Assembly (NCBI RefSeq): GCF_004519335.1
Contig: NZ_SOZD01000001.1
Coordinates: 806,001-870,000, forward strand
Direction of reading: 5' to 3'
DNA from: Jiella endophytica
GTDB lineage: Bacteria; Pseudomonadota; Alphaproteobacteria; Rhizobiales; Rhizobiaceae
DNA length: 64,000 bases
Shown: positions 9,105-18,421 of the stretch, one piece after another
How the letters are laid out: every line of letters starts with the position of its first letter
How positions within the stretch are numbered: position 1 is the first letter of the stretch
The notes under the pieces: generated by a model
The model's database searches: none
The model's input: only the letters and a program-made list of their open reading frames with translations
Told to the model about the DNA's origin: nothing
Translations under genes and position numbers: made by a program

Positions 9105-9887
9105 ATGACACGCAAATCTTTCGCCACGACGGCGCTCGCCGCCAGCCTCGCCTTTGGCAGCGTTCTCGGCACCGGGGCCGTGCCCGCCCGGGCGGAAGGC
9201 AAGTTCGACGCCGAACAGACGAGGGACATCGAGGCGATCGTCCGCAACTATCTGGTCACCCATCCGGAAGTGCTGGTCGAGGCGATCAACGCCCTCGAGG
9301 CCAAGCGCACCGCGGATGCCGCGGCCTCGCAGAAGAAGACGATCGCGGAAAATTCCGACGCGATCTTCGCCAGCCCCGAGGGCACCGCGCTCGGCAATCC
9401 AACCGGCGACGTCACCGTTGTCGAGTATTTCGACTACAATTGCGGCTACTGCAAACACGCTCTCGACGACATGGACAAGCTCCTGAAGAGCGATGCCAAC
9501 GTCCGCTTCGTCCTGAAGGAGATCCCGGTACTCGGTCCGCAGTCGATCGAGGCCTCGCGGGTCAGCCTCGCCTTCCGCAAGCTGAAGCCGGAGAGCTACG
9601 GCGAGTTCCACCGCAAGCTCCTCTCCTCGCGCGGCGTCGCCGACGAGAAGAAGGCGCTCGCCGTCGCTGCGGAGTTCGGCGTCGACGAGGCGGCGCTGCG
9701 CCCGGTGATGGCATCGCCGGAGATCGCCGCCGACATTGCCAGCGACAACGAGACGGCGACGGCGCTCGGCGTCAACGGCACGCCCAGCTATGTCATCAAG
9801 GACGAGGTGCTGCCCGGCGCCGTCGGGCTCGACAATCTCGAAACCGCGATCGCCAATGTCCGCAGCTGCGGCAGTGCGTCCTGCTGA
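9105..9887 (+). CDS. DsbA-family thiol:disulfide oxidoreductase, exported
   Basis: Periplasmic protein of 260 residues with a signal peptide ending near residue 31 (ALA..VPARAEG) and a thioredoxin fold. The redox motif is C113-G-Y-C116 in YFDYNCGYCKH, and the cis-proline loop is NGTPSYVI near the C-terminus. An N-terminal helical extension precedes the fold, as in the DsbA-like/ScsC-type proteins common in alphaproteobacteria. The ATG at 9105 follows GAAGGA; the GTG at 9087 is a less likely start. It lies downstream of the M48 protease by about 100 bp, and both act on envelope proteins. Whether it works as an oxidase or isomerase cannot be told. Confidence 0.88.
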   Translation: MTRKSFATTALAASLAFGSVLGTGAVPARAEGKFDAEQTRDIEAIVRNYLVTHPEVLVEAINALEAKRTADAAASQKKTIAENSDAIFASPEGTALGNPTGDVTVVEYFDYNCGYCKHALDDMDKLLKSDANVRFVLKEIPVLGPQSIEASRVSLAFRKLKPESYGEFHRKLLSSRGVADEKKALAVAAEFGVDEAALRPVMASPEIAADIASDNETATALGVNGTPSYVIKDEVLPGAVGLDNLETAIANVRSCGSASC

Positions 9888-9925
9888 AATCCCCCTCTTT
9901 CGAGGCGGTTTTCGCATTTAAGGCT

Positions 9926-9953
9926 TTGCGAGCGGGGCGTTGCGCCCTATACG
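9926..9953 (+). promoter_or_regulatory. Candidate sigma-70-type promoter for accBC
   Basis: TTGCGA and TATACG are separated by 16 bp in the 266-bp space between the DsbA-like gene and accB. No better pair is visible on this strand. If real, the accB transcript has a leader of about 195 bases. Weak evidence only. Confidence 0.3.
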
Positions 9954-10153
9954 GCTGAGTTGAACGGCGACCGCGAGACGTCGCCAGACCCTGCCCATGA
10001 TTGCCGAGCCACGATGCCGATCGTCGCTGCCACCGCGATTTCCCGCCAAAATCCAGCTCTTGAGCGCCTTTCGCGCCGGGCGGCGGCGGGCAAATCACGC
10101 GGGCCCGTAGCCGGCAGGGTCCATCCAGAGACCGAATCGGCCCAAGGAACACA

Positions 10154-10636
10154 ATGCCCAAGGAAGACATGACGGTCGACCCGCGCTTCGTCCGCGAAAT
10201 CGCCTCGATCCTGAAAGAGACCGACCTGACCGAGATCGAAGTCGAGAACGGCTCGATGAAGGTCCGCGTGACCCGCAAGCACGAGCAGGCGGCGCTGCAG
10301 TTCCAGCCCGCGCAGTACCAGCAGCAGCCGGTCGCCCATGCGCCGGCGCCGCAGCAGCCGGCAGCACCCGCGGCGAGCCCGGCTCCGGCGAGCGGCCCCG
10401 AGCCCGGCTCCGTCCCCTCGCCGATGGTCGGCACCGTCTATCTCGCGGCAGCGCCTGGCGCCAAGCCCTTCGTCGAGGTCGGCCAGAGCGTCTCCGAGGG
10501 TGAGACCCTGCTGATCATCGAGGCGATGAAGACGATGAACCAGATCCCGGCGCCGCGGGCCGGCAAGGTGACCAAGATCCTCGTCGAGAACGCCCAACCC
10601 GTCGAATACGGCGAAGCCCTCGTCGTCATCGCTTAA
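10154..10636 (+). CDS. accB: Biotin carboxyl carrier protein of acetyl-CoA carboxylase
   Basis: Carries the covalently attached biotin that shuttles CO2 between biotin carboxylase and carboxyltransferase in the first step of fatty acid synthesis. The protein has 160 residues. The N-terminal part (1-50) is followed by a Pro/Ala/Gln-rich flexible linker (about 50-86), then the biotinyl domain with the target lysine K126 in EAMKTMNQ. The start at 10154 follows CAAGGAAC. It is 12 bp upstream of accC, forming the accBC operon found in most bacteria. Confidence 0.97.
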   Translation: MPKEDMTVDPRFVREIASILKETDLTEIEVENGSMKVRVTRKHEQAALQFQPAQYQQQPVAHAPAPQQPAAPAASPAPASGPEPGSVPSPMVGTVYLAAAPGAKPFVEVGQSVSEGETLLIIEAMKTMNQIPAPRAGKVTKILVENAQPVEYGEALVVIA

Positions 10637-10648
10637 GGGGGGCGCTTC

Positions 10649-11998
10649 ATGGTCAAGAAGGTCCTCATCGCCAATCGTGGCGAAATCGCCCTGCGTGTCC
10701 TCAGGGCATGCAAGGAACTCGGCATTTCGACCGTCGCCGTACATTCCACCGCCGACAACGCGGCCATGCATGTGCGCCTTGCCGACGAGAGCGTCTGCAT
10801 CGGACCGCCGCCCTCGCGCGACAGCTATCTCAACATTCCCTCGATCGTCGCGGCCTGCGAGATCTCCGGCGCCGATGCGGTGCATCCGGGCTACGGCTTC
10901 CTGTCGGAGAACGCCCGTTTTGCCGACATTCTGGACGCCCACGGCCTGACCTTCATCGGCCCGACCGCCGAGCACATCCGAGTCATGGGCGACAAGATCG
11001 AGGCGAAGCGCACAGCCAAGCGGCTCGGCATTCCCGTCGTGCCGGGATCGGCGGGCGCGGTGACCGACGATGCCGAGGCGCTGAAGATCGGCGACGAGAT
11101 CGGCTTTCCGGTGCTGGTCAAGGCATCCGCCGGCGGCGGCGGCCGCGGCATGAAGGTGGCCAGGAGCCGCGACGACCTCGTCGTCGCCCTGCAGACCGCC
11201 CGGGCCGAGGCTGGCGCGGCCTTCGGCGACGACGCGGTCTATATCGAGAAATATCTCGAAAAGCCCCGGCACATCGAAGTGCAGGTGTTCGGCGACGGCG
11301 CCGGCAACGCCATCCATCTCGGCGAGCGTGACTGTTCGCTGCAGCGGCGCCACCAGAAGGTCTGGGAAGAGGCGAACTCGCCAGCGCTCAGCCCCGAGCA
11401 GCGCCGCCGCATCGGCGAGATCTGCTCGAACGCCATGGCAGAGCTGCGCTATCGCGGCGCCGGCACGATCGAGTTTCTCTACGAGAACGACGAGTTCTAC
11501 TTCATCGAGATGAACACCCGCCTGCAGGTGGAGCATCCGGTGACCGAGGCGATCACCGGCATGGACCTCGTCCACGAGCAGATCCGCGTCGCCAGCGGCG
11601 AAGGCCTGTCGGCGACGCAGGACGAGATCGTCTTTTCCGGTCACGCCATCGAGTGCCGGATCAACGCCGAGGACCCGCGGACCTTCGCCCCCTCGCCCGG
11701 CAAGATCAGCTACTATCACGCGCCGGGCGGCCTCGGCGTCAGGGTCGATTCCGGCGTCTATCAGGGCTATTCGATCCCGCCCTTCTACGACAGCCTGATC
11801 GGCAAGCTGATCGTCCATGGCCGCAACCGCACCGAATGCATGATGCGGCTGCGGCGGGCGCTGGACGAGATCGTCGTCGACGGCGTCAAGACGACGCTGC
11901 CGCTGTTCCGCGACCTCGTCGATAATCCCGACATCGGCGCCGGCAACTACGACATTCACTGGCTGGAAAAATATCTGGCGGGTGGCACGGCGGCGTGA
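10649..11998 (+). CDS. accC: Biotin carboxylase subunit of acetyl-CoA carboxylase
   Basis: ATP-grasp enzyme of 449 residues that carboxylates the biotin on AccB using bicarbonate and ATP. Visible landmarks are [19 protein letters not shown] at the N-terminus, [10 protein letters not shown], the glycine-rich ATP loop [33 protein letters not shown], the metal-binding [16 protein letters not shown], and [13 protein letters not shown]. Length is exactly that of the stand-alone bacterial subunit. It follows accB with a 12-bp gap; a GC-rich hairpin lies just after its stop. Confidence 0.98.
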   Translation: MVKKVLIANRGEIALRVLRACKELGISTVAVHSTADNAAMHVRLADESVCIGPPPSRDSYLNIPSIVAACEISGADAVHPGYGFLSENARFADILDAHGLTFIGPTAEHIRVMGDKIEAKRTAKRLGIPVVPGSAGAVTDDAEALKIGDEIGFPVLVKASAGGGGRGMKVARSRDDLVVALQTARAEAGAAFGDDAVYIEKYLEKPRHIEVQVFGDGAGNAIHLGERDCSLQRRHQKVWEEANSPALSPEQRRRIGEICSNAMAELRYRGAGTIEFLYENDEFYFIEMNTRLQVEHPVTEAITGMDLVHEQIRVASGEGLSATQDEIVFSGHAIECRINAEDPRTFAPSPGKISYYHAPGGLGVRVDSGVYQGYSIPPFYDSLIGKLIVHGRNRTECMMRLRRALDEIVVDGVKTTLPLFRDLVDNPDIGAGNYDIHWLEKYLAGGTAA

Positions 11999-12005
11999 CC
12001 GCCTG

Positions 12006-12032
12006 GCGGGCCGGTCAGACTTTCCGGCCCGC
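12006..12032 (+). terminator. GC-rich hairpin after accC
   Basis: GCGGGCCGG pairs perfectly with CCGGCCCGC across a 9-base loop, beginning 8 bases after the accC stop. There is no run of T after it, so it may stabilise the transcript end rather than act as a full intrinsic terminator. Confidence 0.45.
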
Positions 12033-12256
12033 TGATGCCGGGCTATAGCTGCGGCAGGGATTTGACCGGATCGATCGCGCCCCTGGCCGGCCTTTGAGGC
12101 GAGTGGATCGCATGTGACATTCGGTCCCGACCAAGGACGGGCAACGCGTCGAATGTCGAATTCGAGAAATCCGACTTGGCTCGCGGGCTCTCGATTCCGA
12201 CATTGGCTGGATGAGTGCCACAAGACGGTGCCAAATGTCGGGATCGGACCACTAGC

Positions 12257-12925
12257 ATGGCGGGACGCGGCGGCAAGACCCTTTCGATCACGCCGGAGCT
12301 GCTGATCAAGGCCTATGCCTCGGGCATCTTCCCGATGGCCGAGGCGGCGGACGACCCGCAGATCTTCTGGGTGGACCCGACCGAACGGGGCGTCCTGCCG
12401 CTGGACGGCCTGCATCTTTCCAGAAGCCTCAGAAAGACCATCCGCCAGAAGCGCTTCGCCGTGACGGTCGACACGGCCTTCGCGGCGGTGGTCGATGGCT
12501 GCGCCGAACCGGCGCCCGGGCGCGACAAGACCTGGATCAACCGGCAGATCCGCGACCTCTATGTCGCGCTCTTCCACGAGGGCTTTGCCCATTCCGTCGA
12601 ATGCTGGCAGAACGAGACGCTGGTCGGCGGGCTCTATGGCGTGTCGATCAACGGCGCGTTCTTCGGCGAGAGCATGTTTTCGCGCGCGACCGATGCCTCG
12701 AAGGTCGCCCTCGCCTTTCTCTGCGAGCGGTTGATCCGCGGCGGCTATCTGCTGCTCGATACGCAGTTCATCACCGGTCACCTGACGCACTTCGGAGCGA
12801 TCGAGATCGACAGGGACGACTATCAGCAGCGCCTGCAGGAGGCGCTGGCCGTCGCCTCGACCTTCTACCCTTCGGGCGCCGGAACGTCGGAGTCGGTCTT
12901 GCAGCTTTTCAGCCAGACGTCATAG
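12257..12925 (+). CDS. aat: Leucyl/phenylalanyl-tRNA--protein transferase
   Basis: Transfers Leu or Phe from aminoacyl-tRNA to N-terminal Lys or Arg of proteins, marking them for ClpAP degradation under the N-end rule. The protein has 222 residues; the family range is about 200-240. Motifs include [67 protein letters not shown], and [19 protein letters not shown]. The ATG at 12257 was chosen over the upstream start at 12215 because the homologous region begins here and GGATCGGA precedes it. The 3' end overlaps the convergent DUF2155 gene by 61 bp. Confidence 0.95.
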   Translation: MAGRGGKTLSITPELLIKAYASGIFPMAEAADDPQIFWVDPTERGVLPLDGLHLSRSLRKTIRQKRFAVTVDTAFAAVVDGCAEPAPGRDKTWINRQIRDLYVALFHEGFAHSVECWQNETLVGGLYGVSINGAFFGESMFSRATDASKVALAFLCERLIRGGYLLLDTQFITGHLTHFGAIEIDRDDYQQRLQEALAVASTFYPSGAGTSESVLQLFSQTS

Positions 12926-13326
12926 ACCGGATGCTCGATCGCGTTGAGGCCGGGCGAATCGGCGAACATCCAGCCGGAGAAGATCCGCTGGATCTTGCGA
13001 TCGAGGGTGATCTCGTCGACCTGGACGAAGGCGTCGGTCTTTTCCGCCTCGCCCTCGGCGCTGGTCAGGCACGCCTTCGGCGTCACCTGCAGGGCACCGA
13101 ACTGCACCGTCTCGTCGATATAGACGTCGAACGAGGTGATCCGGCCGGTGATCTTGTCGAGGCCGGAGAACACCGCGACAGGGTTCTTGATCCGCGCCTT
13201 CGGCGTCGCGAACTGCGCCTCGGGCTGGGACTCCTGCGGCCCGGGATCCTGCGCGAAAGCAGGCCCCGCCGTCAGGACTAGCGCGACGGCAAGGGCAAGG
13301 AACGGTTTCGGTGTCATTGGCGTCAT
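12865..13326 (-). CDS. DUF2155-family exported protein
   Basis: Small exported protein of 153 residues. A signal peptide (about residues 1-25, [18 protein letters not shown]) is followed by the DUF2155 region: [36 protein letters not shown] and the tail [28 protein letters not shown]. In alphaproteobacteria the gene commonly sits beside the NDUFA12 gene, as here, but its function is unknown. The start at 13326 is preferred to the longer frame from 13494, which would run through the NDUFA12 gene. Its coding sequence overlaps the end of aat, with which it converges, by 61 bp. Confidence 0.85.
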   Translation of the reverse strand: MTPMTPKPFLALAVALVLTAGPAFAQDPGPQESQPEAQFATPKARIKNPVAVFSGLDKITGRITSFDVYIDETVQFGALQVTPKACLTSAEGEAEKTDAFVQVDEITLDRKIQRIFSGWMFADSPGLNAIEHPVYDVWLKSCKTDSDVPAPEG

Positions 13327-13354
13327 GCTGGTTTGGCGGCGACGGCCGGTGGCG

Positions 13355-13738
13355 TCAGGGCGTCCAGGCGTCGTATTCGCCGGTGACGCGCGGACGCTCA
13401 GTGCCGGGCCGCAGCAGCGAACCGGAGGGGCGATAGGCCTTGGCCGTGCCGGTGTGGTTCGGCTGGAAGGGCTTCTGCCACTCGCGAGGAGCATAGTCCT
13501 CCTCGCTCGGCGGGACGTCGACCCGGTGATGCATCCAGCCGTGCCAGCCGGTCGGGATGCGCGAGGCTTCGGCCGGGCCGTTGTAGATCACCCACCGGCG
13601 CGAGCCGTCGGCATTGGTGTAATAGACGTTGCCGAACTCGTCCTCGCCGACCTGCTTGCCGAAGCGCCAGGTGTAGAACTGCGTGCCGATCGTCTGACCC
13701 TGCCACCAGGTGAAGATCTTTAGAAGCCATTCCTTCAT
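13355..13738 (-). CDS. NADH:ubiquinone oxidoreductase subunit NDUFA12 (B17.2-like)
   Basis: Accessory subunit of respiratory complex I of 127 residues, peripheral to the membrane; bacterial members are largely confined to alphaproteobacteria. The typical motifs are present: TWWQGQTIGTQFYTWRFGKQVGEDEFGNVYY, SRRWVIYNGPAEASRIPTGWHGWMHH and a Pro-rich C-terminus. It lies 28 bp upstream of the DUF2155 gene on the same strand. The core nuo genes are not in this window, which is usual because this subunit is encoded apart. Confidence 0.95.
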   Translation of the reverse strand: MKEWLLKIFTWWQGQTIGTQFYTWRFGKQVGEDEFGNVYYTNADGSRRWVIYNGPAEASRIPTGWHGWMHHRVDVPPSEEDYAPREWQKPFQPNHTGTAKAYRPSGSLLRPGTERPRVTGEYDAWTP

Positions 13739-13841
13739 GGGGAATCCGATCCGTCGAAAGTCGGCCCCTTATGCGACCGGCGGCTGGAAATGTCCACCCG
13801 GCGCGATACGGGAGAGCGCCTTGCCGGGAGGCCGTCTTTCC

Positions 13842-14399
13842 TCAGTCTCCCTCATGCGCCTCGTGCTCGCCGCCGGTCGCCGTGTCGGTCTTGCCCTGCT
13901 GCTCGCGGCGGTCGACGAAATGGACCATGACGAGAAGCAGCCCAAGCGCGATCATCGTCGCGGCAAGGCCGGCGAGGAAGACGCCCGAGGTGTTGTTGAC
14001 CTCGAGCAGGATCAGCTTCCGGACGACCGCGAGGACGCCGATGACGATCACCGTCCGCACCTGCGCCAGGCGATGGTCGCCGATCGCCATCTGGTGGATC
14101 GAATGAGCGAGTTCCAGCGCGATGACCACTGCCAGCACCCGGTCGAACAGTGTCTGGAACGCCGAATATTCGAGGGGATGGCCGAGATCGAGCAGCGACA
14201 GGCCGGTCGCCCGCAGAAAGCTCCACAGCGACAGGAGGACGACCCCCACCATGCCGACGAGAAGAATGTTGGCGACGAGCTTTTCGAAGCTGAAATAAAG
14301 CCTGACCAGATGCACCCTGCGCTCCCACCCGGGTCGTGCCCGGCGGACGGTGTCGATCCACCCTAACTGGCGCCGGGCATAGCCGCGTCCATCCTGCAT
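13842..14399 (-). CDS. PsiE-like small integral membrane protein
   Basis: Protein of about 185 residues with four hydrophobic segments (VANILLVGMVGVVLLSLWSFL, FDRVLAVVIALELAHSIHQ, VRTVIVIGVLAVVRKLILLEV, GLAATMIALGLLLVMVHFV). The layout, with a conserved helix-2 ALELAHSI and RKLIL, matches the phosphate-starvation-inducible PsiE family, whose role is unknown. The start is uncertain: the ATG at 14399 lacks a ribosome site and the frame runs further upstream. It lies between the GNAT gene and NDUFA12 on the same strand. Confidence 0.7.
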   Translation of the reverse strand: MQDGRGYARRQLGWIDTVRRARPGWERRVHLVRLYFSFEKLVANILLVGMVGVVLLSLWSFLRATGLSLLDLGHPLEYSAFQTLFDRVLAVVIALELAHSIHQMAIGDHRLAQVRTVIVIGVLAVVRKLILLEVNNTSGVFLAGLAATMIALGLLLVMVHFVDRREQQGKTDTATGGEHEAHEGD

Positions 14400-14508
14400 T
14401 GCACACTGGCGCGCGCCGAGGTGTGGTGTCAGCGATCGGTGTCCTCGAGCGCTTGGAGCGAGCGGAACGATGCCGGAATGGTGCGGCCGGGCGCGGCTCT
14501 CGCAACGC

Positions 14509-15012
14509 TCAGCCGGGCAGCGGCTTCTCATAGACCGCGGCGGGGATTCCGCTGTCGTCCCTGCCGCAATTGTCGGTGCGACCGATCTCGGCGAAGCCGT
14601 GCCTTTCGTAGAAACGCAGCGCCTTCTCGTTCGCCGTCTCGACCTCGATGCGCATCGTCGAGGCATTGGGAAAGGCGTCGACGATCTCCTGCAGGAGGTC
14701 GCTGCCGATCCCCTGCCCCTGGCATTCCGGGCGGACATAGAGCTGATGCAGCATCACCAGCTTCTTCTCCGGATCGGAGGAGGCCGCGAAAGCCATGCCG
14801 CCGATGGTCTCGCCGTCGTCGGCGACGATGAATTCCGACTCCGGCCGGGTCAGCCGCGACTCCAGCGCCGCGACCGAGTGCCAGGATGCGGTGATCTCCG
14901 CGACCTTCCGAGGCCCGTAGATACCGTCATAGGTGTCGTGCCACGTCTCGCCGAGAAGGATCGAGATCGCCTCGAGATCGTTGCGGCCGGCCGTTCGCAC
15001 GAAGAAGGTCAT
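14509..15012 (-). CDS. GNAT-family N-acetyltransferase
   Basis: Cytoplasmic acetyltransferase of 167 residues. The acetyl-CoA pyrophosphate-binding motif A is clear (LHQLYVRPECQGQGIGSDLLQEI), followed by motif B region VETANEKALRFYERHGFAEIG. Substrate cannot be deduced. A GTG at 15033 would add seven residues; the ATG at 15012 was chosen because the homologous sequence begins there, though neither site is preceded by a strong ribosome site. It is transcribed towards the PsiE-like gene and 31 bp downstream of the next gene on the same strand, so it may belong to one transcript. Confidence 0.85.
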   Translation of the reverse strand: MTFFVRTAGRNDLEAISILLGETWHDTYDGIYGPRKVAEITASWHSVAALESRLTRPESEFIVADDGETIGGMAFAASSDPEKKLVMLHQLYVRPECQGQGIGSDLLQEIVDAFPNASTMRIEVETANEKALRFYERHGFAEIGRTDNCGRDDSGIPAAVYEKPLPG

Positions 15013-15043
15013 TCTCACCCGGTTCCATTTCACTTGCCCGCCG

Positions 15044-15928
15044 TCACTGGCGGCAGTCGAACATCGCCTTCAGCGCCGCGTTGCTGCCCGAGAGCGAGAA
15101 GGTTTCGACATGGTCCTGCCCGTCGACGACATAGGCGTAGTGGACGGCATTGGAATTCATGAATCCGTCGGCGCTGCCCGGATCGTCGTTGGTCTCGAAC
15201 AGCATCCGCCAGTCGAAACCCTCCGGATCGCGGTCCACCGTCATCGTCGTCTCATAGTGCACCGGGCGGGGATCGTTGTCGAACCACCAGGCGACGGGGA
15301 CGGGCCCGGACGAAGCGACCGAGGCGTAGCCGCTGAAGCCGTATCCGGTGCTCTCGATGTTCGAGACGGCGCGAAGCCCCTGTTCGCTGCCGGTCAGCTT
15401 GACCGCCGAGCAGTAGTCGAGCTCTCGCCCGGCAGGATCGAAGGTGTAGCGGGCGATCTCCCACTCGCCGAGCGTGGCATAGGGAAACCTGTACCGCCCG
15501 CCCACCTGTTCGCTCGCCTGTCGAACAGGCGTGGGCCTGACCGGGGCTGCCGCCCGGCGACCGCCCTGTCCCGGCCGGGTGCCGAGCGCCCAGGCGCAGA
15601 TGCGGCCATACTGGTTCTTCCAGCAGGCGCCGTCGCGATCGACGTCCCCAAGCCTCCAGGAGCCGTTCTCGCCGCGGCCGGTCTTGTTCTCGTAGAAGGC
15701 AATCCCTGTCGTGGCGCCAGGATCGACCAACACGCTGCCGGTCAGGCCAGCTCCGGAGAACTCGAAGGATCCGTCCTTGTCGGTGCTTTTGAAGTCGCAG
15801 CGACCGTCGAAGATCGCCTGGCCCTCCGCCTCGACGAGACACTCGGCGGGACCGGCACTCGCGGCAGCCGGCACGAGGAGAGCGGCGCCGCAGAACAGCG
15901 CGAACGAAAGAGACTGTATCGTTTTCAA
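15044..15928 (-). CDS. Exported protein of unknown function
   Basis: I do not recognise the family. The 294-residue product starts with a typical signal peptide (KTIQSLSFALFCGAALLVPAAASAG), so it is exported. The start is a TTG at 15928 with a strong AGGGGG ribosome site 5-10 bases upstream; the longer frame from 16009 would bury the signal peptide. The mature part has several Cys (AEC, GRCDF, DGACW, RICAW, DYCSAV, FDCRQ), suggesting disulfides, and a central Arg/Pro-rich linker (about 118-145). The C-terminal half looks like a beta-rich domain. It lies between gatB and the GNAT gene, all on the minus strand. Confidence 0.7.
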   Translation of the reverse strand: MKTIQSLSFALFCGAALLVPAAASAGPAECLVEAEGQAIFDGRCDFKSTDKDGSFEFSGAGLTGSVLVDPGATTGIAFYENKTGRGENGSWRLGDVDRDGACWKNQYGRICAWALGTRPGQGGRRAAAPVRPTPVRQASEQVGGRYRFPYATLGEWEIARYTFDPAGRELDYCSAVKLTGSEQGLRAVSNIESTGYGFSGYASVASSGPVPVAWWFDNDPRPVHYETTMTVDRDPEGFDWRMLFETNDDPGSADGFMNSNAVHYAYVVDGQDHVETFSLSGSNAALKAMFDCRQ

Positions 15929-16113
15929 GAATTCCCCCTGCGGGCCGAAGCCCGACGTGACGCCGGCTGGTGACGCGCGCCGATGCGTCGGCGGCGGCAG
16001 ACATGACACACAGCCCTGAACAGCCGCCCGAAGCAGCGATCCAGCGCCATGCGATGACCCTGCCTAACGTAACGTAAGGAAATTGAAAAGGGGCCTTGCT
16101 GCCGGGTCCGGCG

Positions 16114-17625
16114 TCATTCGACGCCGAGCTTCTCCTTCACCAGCGCATTGACCGCCTGGGGATTGGCCTTGCCGCCGGTCGCCTTCATCACCTGGCCGAC
16201 GAACCAGCCCGCCATCGAAGGCTTGGCCTTCGCCTGCTCGACCTTGTCGGGATTGGCGGCGATGACGTCGTCGACGGCCTTTTCGATGGCGCCGGTGTCG
16301 GTCACCTGCTTCATGCCGCGGCTCTCGACGATCTCCTTCGGGTCGCCGCCCTCAGCCCAGACGATCTCGAAGAGGTCCTTGGCGATCTTGCCGGAGATCG
16401 TGCCCTCGCGGATGAGGTCGAGGATCGCGCCGAGCTGTTCGGCCGAGACCGGCGTCGCCTCGATGTCCTTGCCGGACTTGTTGAGCGCGCCGAGGAGATC
16501 GTTGATCACCCAGTTCGCAGCCTGCTTGGCGTCGCGACCGCCCTTGCCCCCGGCGACGACCTTTTCGAAATAGTCGGCGATCGCCTTGTCGGAAACGAGG
16601 ATCGAAGCGTCGTAGGCCGACAGCCCGGCGTCGGTGATCAGCCGCGCCTTCTTGTCGTCGGGGAGCTCGGGAAGCTCTTTCAGAAGCGCATCGACATAGG
16701 CCTGGTCGAACTCCAGCGGCAGGAGATCGGGATCGGGGAAATAGCGGTAGTCGTGGGCGTCTTCCTTGCTGCGCATCGCGCGGGTCTCGCCCTTCACCGG
16801 GTCGAACAGCCGCGTTTCCTGGTCGATGACGCCGCCGTCCTCGATGATCGCGATCTGGCGACGTGCTTCGGATTCGATGGCCTGGCCGACGAAGCGGATC
16901 GAGTTGACGTTCTTGATCTCGCAGCGCGTGCCGAACGGCCCGCCCGGGCGGCGCACCGAGACGTTGACGTCGGCGCGCATCGAGCCCTCGTCCATGTTGC
17001 CATCGCAGGTGCCGAGATAGCGGACGATCGTCCTCAGCTTGGTCAGATAGGCCTTGGCCTCGTCAGCGGAGCGCATGTCGGGCTTGGAGACGATTTCCAT
17101 CAGGGCGACGCCCGAGCGGTTGAGGTCGACGAAGGACATTGTCGGATGCTGGTCATGCATCGACTTGCCGGCGTCCTGCTCGAGATGCAGCCGCTCGACG
17201 CCCACCTCGACATCCTGGAACTCGCCCTTGGAATCCGGCCCGACTGAGACGATGACCGTGCCCTCGCCGACGATCGGATCCTTGTACTGGGAGATCTGAT
17301 AGCCCTGCGGCAGGTCCGGATAGAAATAGTTCTTCCGGTCGAACACCGAGCGGTGGTGGATCGCTGCCTTCAGGCCGAGGCCGGTGCGGATCGCCTGCCT
17401 GACGCATTCCTCGTTGATCACCGGCAGCATGCCGGGCATCGCCGCGTCGACCAGGCTGACATGGGAGTTCGGCTCGGCGCCGAAGCCGGTCGAGGCGCCG
17501 GAGAAGAGCTTCGCCTCGGATGTCACCTGGGCGTGGACCTCGAGGCCGATGATGATTTCCCAGTCGCCAGTAGCGCCGGAGATGAAGGACTTCGGGTCTG
17601 GCGTGCGGGTGTCGACGATGGTCAT
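16114..17625 (-). CDS. gatB: Asp/Glu-tRNA(Asn/Gln) amidotransferase subunit B
   Basis: Subunit B of the GatCAB complex, which converts mischarged Glu-tRNA(Gln) or Asp-tRNA(Asn) to the amidated form; it holds the kinase site and the tRNA-binding tail. The protein has 503 residues, the usual length. Family landmarks are [12 protein letters not shown] at the N-terminus, [71 protein letters not shown] and [13 protein letters not shown]. The C-terminal YqeY-like tail ends in [14 protein letters not shown]. gatA and gatC are not in this window. Confidence 0.98.
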   Translation of the reverse strand: MTIVDTRTPDPKSFISGATGDWEIIIGLEVHAQVTSEAKLFSGASTGFGAEPNSHVSLVDAAMPGMLPVINEECVRQAIRTGLGLKAAIHHRSVFDRKNYFYPDLPQGYQISQYKDPIVGEGTVIVSVGPDSKGEFQDVEVGVERLHLEQDAGKSMHDQHPTMSFVDLNRSGVALMEIVSKPDMRSADEAKAYLTKLRTIVRYLGTCDGNMDEGSMRADVNVSVRRPGGPFGTRCEIKNVNSIRFVGQAIESEARRQIAIIEDGGVIDQETRLFDPVKGETRAMRSKEDAHDYRYFPDPDLLPLEFDQAYVDALLKELPELPDDKKARLITDAGLSAYDASILVSDKAIADYFEKVVAGGKGGRDAKQAANWVINDLLGALNKSGKDIEATPVSAEQLGAILDLIREGTISGKIAKDLFEIVWAEGGDPKEIVESRGMKQVTDTGAIEKAVDDVIAANPDKVEQAKAKPSMAGWFVGQVMKATGGKANPQAVNALVKEKLGVE

Positions 17626-17785
17626 GGATCGCGTCCGGTCATTCGGGAACTTTGATGCCGTGGCTAGAGCAAAGGCCGATAGGGTTCAAGGAGGATGGAA
17701 GATGGCGGGGGCAAAGGCCCGTCTTTGGCCAAGCGGCCGTTTCAAGGATGTGCTAGCGTCTTGCGTCCAGATCAGGAGGCCACGC

Positions 17786-18388
17786 GTGAGCATCCTTACA
17801 AAGACCGAGACGTCCGGCGCCTTGCCGACTGACCTGACGAGCGAGGCGTTTTTCGACTGGCTGGAGCGTCAGGATCGTCGGTTCGAACTGGTGGAGGGCT
17901 CGGCGAGGATGCTGCCATATGTGAAGCGCGCCCATTCGGTGATCGCCGGCAATGTCGCGTTCGCACTCCAGACGCAGCTGGATCGGGCGTCCCATCGGGT
18001 GCACCAAGGCGATTTTGCCATCGAGACCGGCCCCACCTCCATCCGTTACGCCGATGTGCTGGTCGAACCGGCGGGAGGGCGAAAAGGTGACCGAAAGACT
18101 CGATCCGCCATCGTCGTCGTTGAGGTCCTCTCGGACTCCACCGCACCCGACGATTTCGGACCGAAGCGCCACGAATATCAGTCGCTCGAACGGCTCGAAA
18201 GCTACATCGTGATCGACCAGGACATCCGCCGGATCTGGCAATGGGAGCGGCTGCAGGATGGCACATGGCCGCAGCAGGCCAGAATCATTGAGGCCGGTTC
18301 GGTCGAACTTCCGTCTCTCAAATGCTCTCTGGCCCTCGACGATATCTACTTCGATGCCATCGATGCGGGACCCTCGGGAGAAAACTGA
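17786..18388 (+). CDS. Uma2-family (DUF820) putative restriction-like endonuclease
   Basis: Predicted PD-(D/E)xK-fold protein of 200 residues. The start is GTG at 17786 with an excellent AGGAGG 7-12 bases upstream. The fold's core is visible: FELVEGSARM near the N-terminus, then TSIRYADVLVEPAG (catalytic Asp region), IVVVEVLSDST (Glu of the ExK) and a following DDFGPKRHEYQSLERLESYIVIDQD. Uma2 proteins are abundant in cyanobacteria and scattered elsewhere, often acquired by transfer; their substrates are unknown. It stands alone here, divergent from gatB, with no toxin-antitoxin or methylase partner. Confidence 0.82.
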   Translation: MSILTKTETSGALPTDLTSEAFFDWLERQDRRFELVEGSARMLPYVKRAHSVIAGNVAFALQTQLDRASHRVHQGDFAIETGPTSIRYADVLVEPAGGRKGDRKTRSAIVVVEVLSDSTAPDDFGPKRHEYQSLERLESYIVIDQDIRRIWQWERLQDGTWPQQARIIEAGSVELPSLKCSLALDDIYFDAIDAGPSGEN

Positions 18389-18421
18389 CTGCGCGGGCTG
18401 TCGGGCCGCTTATATCGCAAC

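Noticed and set aside
9947-12790. A 947-codon open frame on the minus strand
   Set aside because: It runs antisense to accB, accC and aat, whose products are unmistakable. Long antisense frames are common in GC-rich DNA because stop codons are rare in that phase; the translation has no recognisable domain.
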